Part shown: positions 6,197 through 6,994 of the stretch, piece by piece
How the letters are laid out: each line of letters starts with the position of its first letter
Numbering within the stretch: position 1 is the stretch's first letter
Origin: Dysgonamonadaceae bacterium
GTDB taxonomy: Bacteria; Bacteroidota; Bacteroidia; Bacteroidales; Azobacteroidaceae
Direction of reading: 5' to 3'
Assembly (NCBI GenBank): GCA_031282925.1
Contig: JAITCT010000062.1
Location: 1-6,994, forward strand
DNA length: 6,994 bases
The notes under the pieces: generated by a model
What the model saw: only the letters and a program-made list of their open reading frames with translations
Told to the model about the DNA's origin: nothing
The model's database searches: none
Position numbers and translations under genes: made by a program

Positions 6197-6739
6197 TTAT
6201 CGGATATTGTTACCGGAGAACTCGCAACCACAGTATTGTTGATTGTAAAAACCATTTTCTTTGAGGAGAATATTGCGCCGCTCGCCAAGGCCTTCTTTCC
6301 GCCAGTTCCTGTCCCAAAAGGTAAGATTCGGACAGGAAGCGGCGGCCTGTTTTCCGGCTTCCGCAATTTGCCTGAGATTTTTCCAGCGGGAAGACCCCAA
6401 AGTGCTTGCAATCGTATCGAATCCTTTTTCATCGGCAAGCCGGGCTGTTGCCGACAGCCGTATCCGGAAACATTCCGTGCAGCGCTGGCCGCGTTCCGGT
6501 TCTTTTTCAAGGCCTGCGATGCGTTTCAACCACAAATCATGGTCATAATCGCCGTCTATAATGTCCAAACCCAGTTTGCCGGCGTAACGGCTGCATTCGT
6601 TTTTACGGGTTTCATATTCTTCGCGAGGATAAATATTCGGATTAAAATAGAATAACACAGGATGTATTCCCCTGCCGGACAGATATTCAAGAATGGCTGC
6701 CGAACAGGGGGCGCAACAGGTATGCAGTAACAGTTTCAT
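6197..6739 (-). CDS. queH: Epoxyqueuosine reductase QueH (DUF208 family)
   Basis: 180 residues, typical length. QueH reduces epoxyqueuosine to queuosine in the wobble position of GUN-anticodon tRNAs; it is the cobalamin-independent Fe-S alternative to QueG. Visible motifs in order: H-T-C-C-A-P-C-S (Cys 8, 9, 12), F-N-P-N-I-Y-P-R-E-E-Y-E-x-R (32-45), E-P-E-R-G-Q-R-C-T-E-C-F-R-I-R-L (Cys 87 and 90), S-T-L-G-S-S-R-W-K-N (112-121), W-R-K-E-G-L, and Y-N-Q-Q-Y-C-G-C-E-F-S (Cys 170 and 172). The paired cysteines fit the family's Fe-S and redox sites. The S-R-W-K-N form, rather than the S-P-H-K-N seen elsewhere, is from memory the Bacteroidota version. Start 6739 gives the canonical M-K-L-L-L-H-T-C-C-A-P-C N-terminus. 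It acts in the cytoplasm. It is divergent from the sufB-like gene and has its own promoter candidate. Confidence 0.95.
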   Translation of the reverse strand: MKLLLHTCCAPCSAAILEYLSGRGIHPVLFYFNPNIYPREEYETRKNECSRYAGKLGLDIIDGDYDHDLWLKRIAGLEKEPERGQRCTECFRIRLSATARLADEKGFDTIASTLGSSRWKNLRQIAEAGKQAAASCPNLTFWDRNWRKEGLGERRNILLKENGFYNQQYCGCEFSGNNIR

Positions 6740-6760
6740 TCGTAATTTGATTTATTTGTG

Positions 6761-6791
6761 CAAAATTAGATGAAAAACAATGGTTTTCCAA
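6761..6791 (-). promoter_or_regulatory. Candidate Bacteroides-type promoter for queH
   Basis: On the minus strand TAATTTTG (6768 to 6761) fits TAnnTTTG exactly and TTG (6791-6789) lies 20 nt upstream, within the usual 19-21 nt spacing. The start codon is 21 bp downstream of the core, implying a short leader. Confidence 0.65.
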
Positions 6792-6835
6792 CAAAATTTT
6801 TATCCGCTGCCAGGGGTAATATCATTTATTTCACG

Positions 6836-6843
6836 TAAATTTG
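6836..6843 (+). promoter_or_regulatory. Candidate -7 promoter core for the sufB-like gene
   Basis: TAAATTTG matches TAnnTTTG 18 bp before the ATG. No TTG is seen at the expected -33 position (about 6813-6817 is G-rich), so the match is only partial. The implied leader is only about 10 nt. Confidence 0.4.
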
Positions 6844-6861
6844 CAGGCAAATTTTATATGT

Positions 6862-6994
6862 ATGAAAAATTTACAGGCTGGAATACAGTCAATTGAAGAT
6901 TTACACAGCAACAGTTATCCGTATGCGGATAAAGACGGTACCGATATATTAAATGAACTTGCAAATCGCGACTATGAATACGGATTTGTAACGG
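6862..6994 (+). CDS. sufB: Fe-S cluster assembly scaffold SufB, N-terminal fragment
   Basis: 44 residues are visible before the window ends; the gene is cut at the right edge. The stretch I-L-N-E-L-A-N-R-D-Y-E-Y-G-F-V-T (29-44) matches the conserved N-terminal region of SufB, which with SufC and SufD builds Fe-S clusters in the cytoplasm. The first ~28 residues (M-K-N-L-Q-A-G-I-Q-S-I-E-D-L...) form an extension longer than I recall for typical Bacteroidota SufB. The ATG at 6862 is the only in-frame ATG; an ATG at 6858 is in another frame and stops after 12 codons. The assignment rests on one short motif and needs the downstream sequence (sufC and sufD would be expected). Confidence 0.7.
   Translation, partial: MKNLQAGIQSIEDLHSNSYPYADKDGTDILNELANRDYEYGFVT

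Noticed and set aside
6858..6896. Alternative start ATG at 6858 for the right-hand gene
   Set aside because: It is in a different frame and reaches a stop after 12 codons; the SufB-like motif is only in the frame of the ATG at 6862.

Overview
The window comes from a Bacteroidota chromosome, most likely the order Bacteroidales. Four things support this: a SusC/SusD outer-membrane pair, a lipoprotein starting C-S-D-F-L-D, promoter cores of the Bacteroides type (TAnnTTTG) ahead of several genes, and A/T-rich translation starts without a clear Shine-Dalgarno. Genus cannot be assigned from the sequence alone.

Layout, left to right. (1) Bases 3-834, + strand: the 3' end of a CusB-type metal-efflux adaptor that carries a heavy-metal-associated (HMA) domain at its C-terminus. 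It is followed by a small lipoprotein made of a near-duplicate of that HMA domain. Both have a C-E-M-C metal-binding motif and the same unusual Y-N-A-L-P-x-C-C-K-Y-R tail. A hairpin built from a 7-bp tandem unit separates them. (2) Bases 835-1381: about 550 bp without a credible gene, packed with palindromes. These are a 12-bp-arm hairpin, two copies of a 54-bp two-hairpin unit (one base pair differs by a compensatory change), a 170-bp composite dyad, a G9 run and a long inverted repeat of a MITE/REP-like type. (3) Bases 1382-6106, - strand: a susC-susD operon for TonB-dependent uptake of an unidentified oligomeric nutrient, with a good candidate promoter just upstream of susC. No glycoside hydrolase, sulfatase, anti-sigma factor or regulator is next to it in the window. 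(4) Bases 6197-6739, - strand: queH, the cobalamin-independent epoxyqueuosine reductase of tRNA queuosine synthesis. (5) Bases 6862-6994, + strand: the start of a gene that reads as sufB (Fe-S cluster assembly), divergent from queH across a 122-bp region with a candidate promoter for each direction.

How the genes relate: the left block is copper/silver-type (or related) metal export, with two periplasmic or membrane-tethered metal-binding domains that could hand metal to the efflux pump. The middle block is nutrient import. The right block is housekeeping (tRNA modification and Fe-S biogenesis). The blocks look functionally independent. The palindrome cluster lies where the metal and sus transcription units converge. 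I see no clear new defence or mobile system. The least explained parts are the palindrome cluster and the duplicated HMA domain with its Cys-Cys tail.
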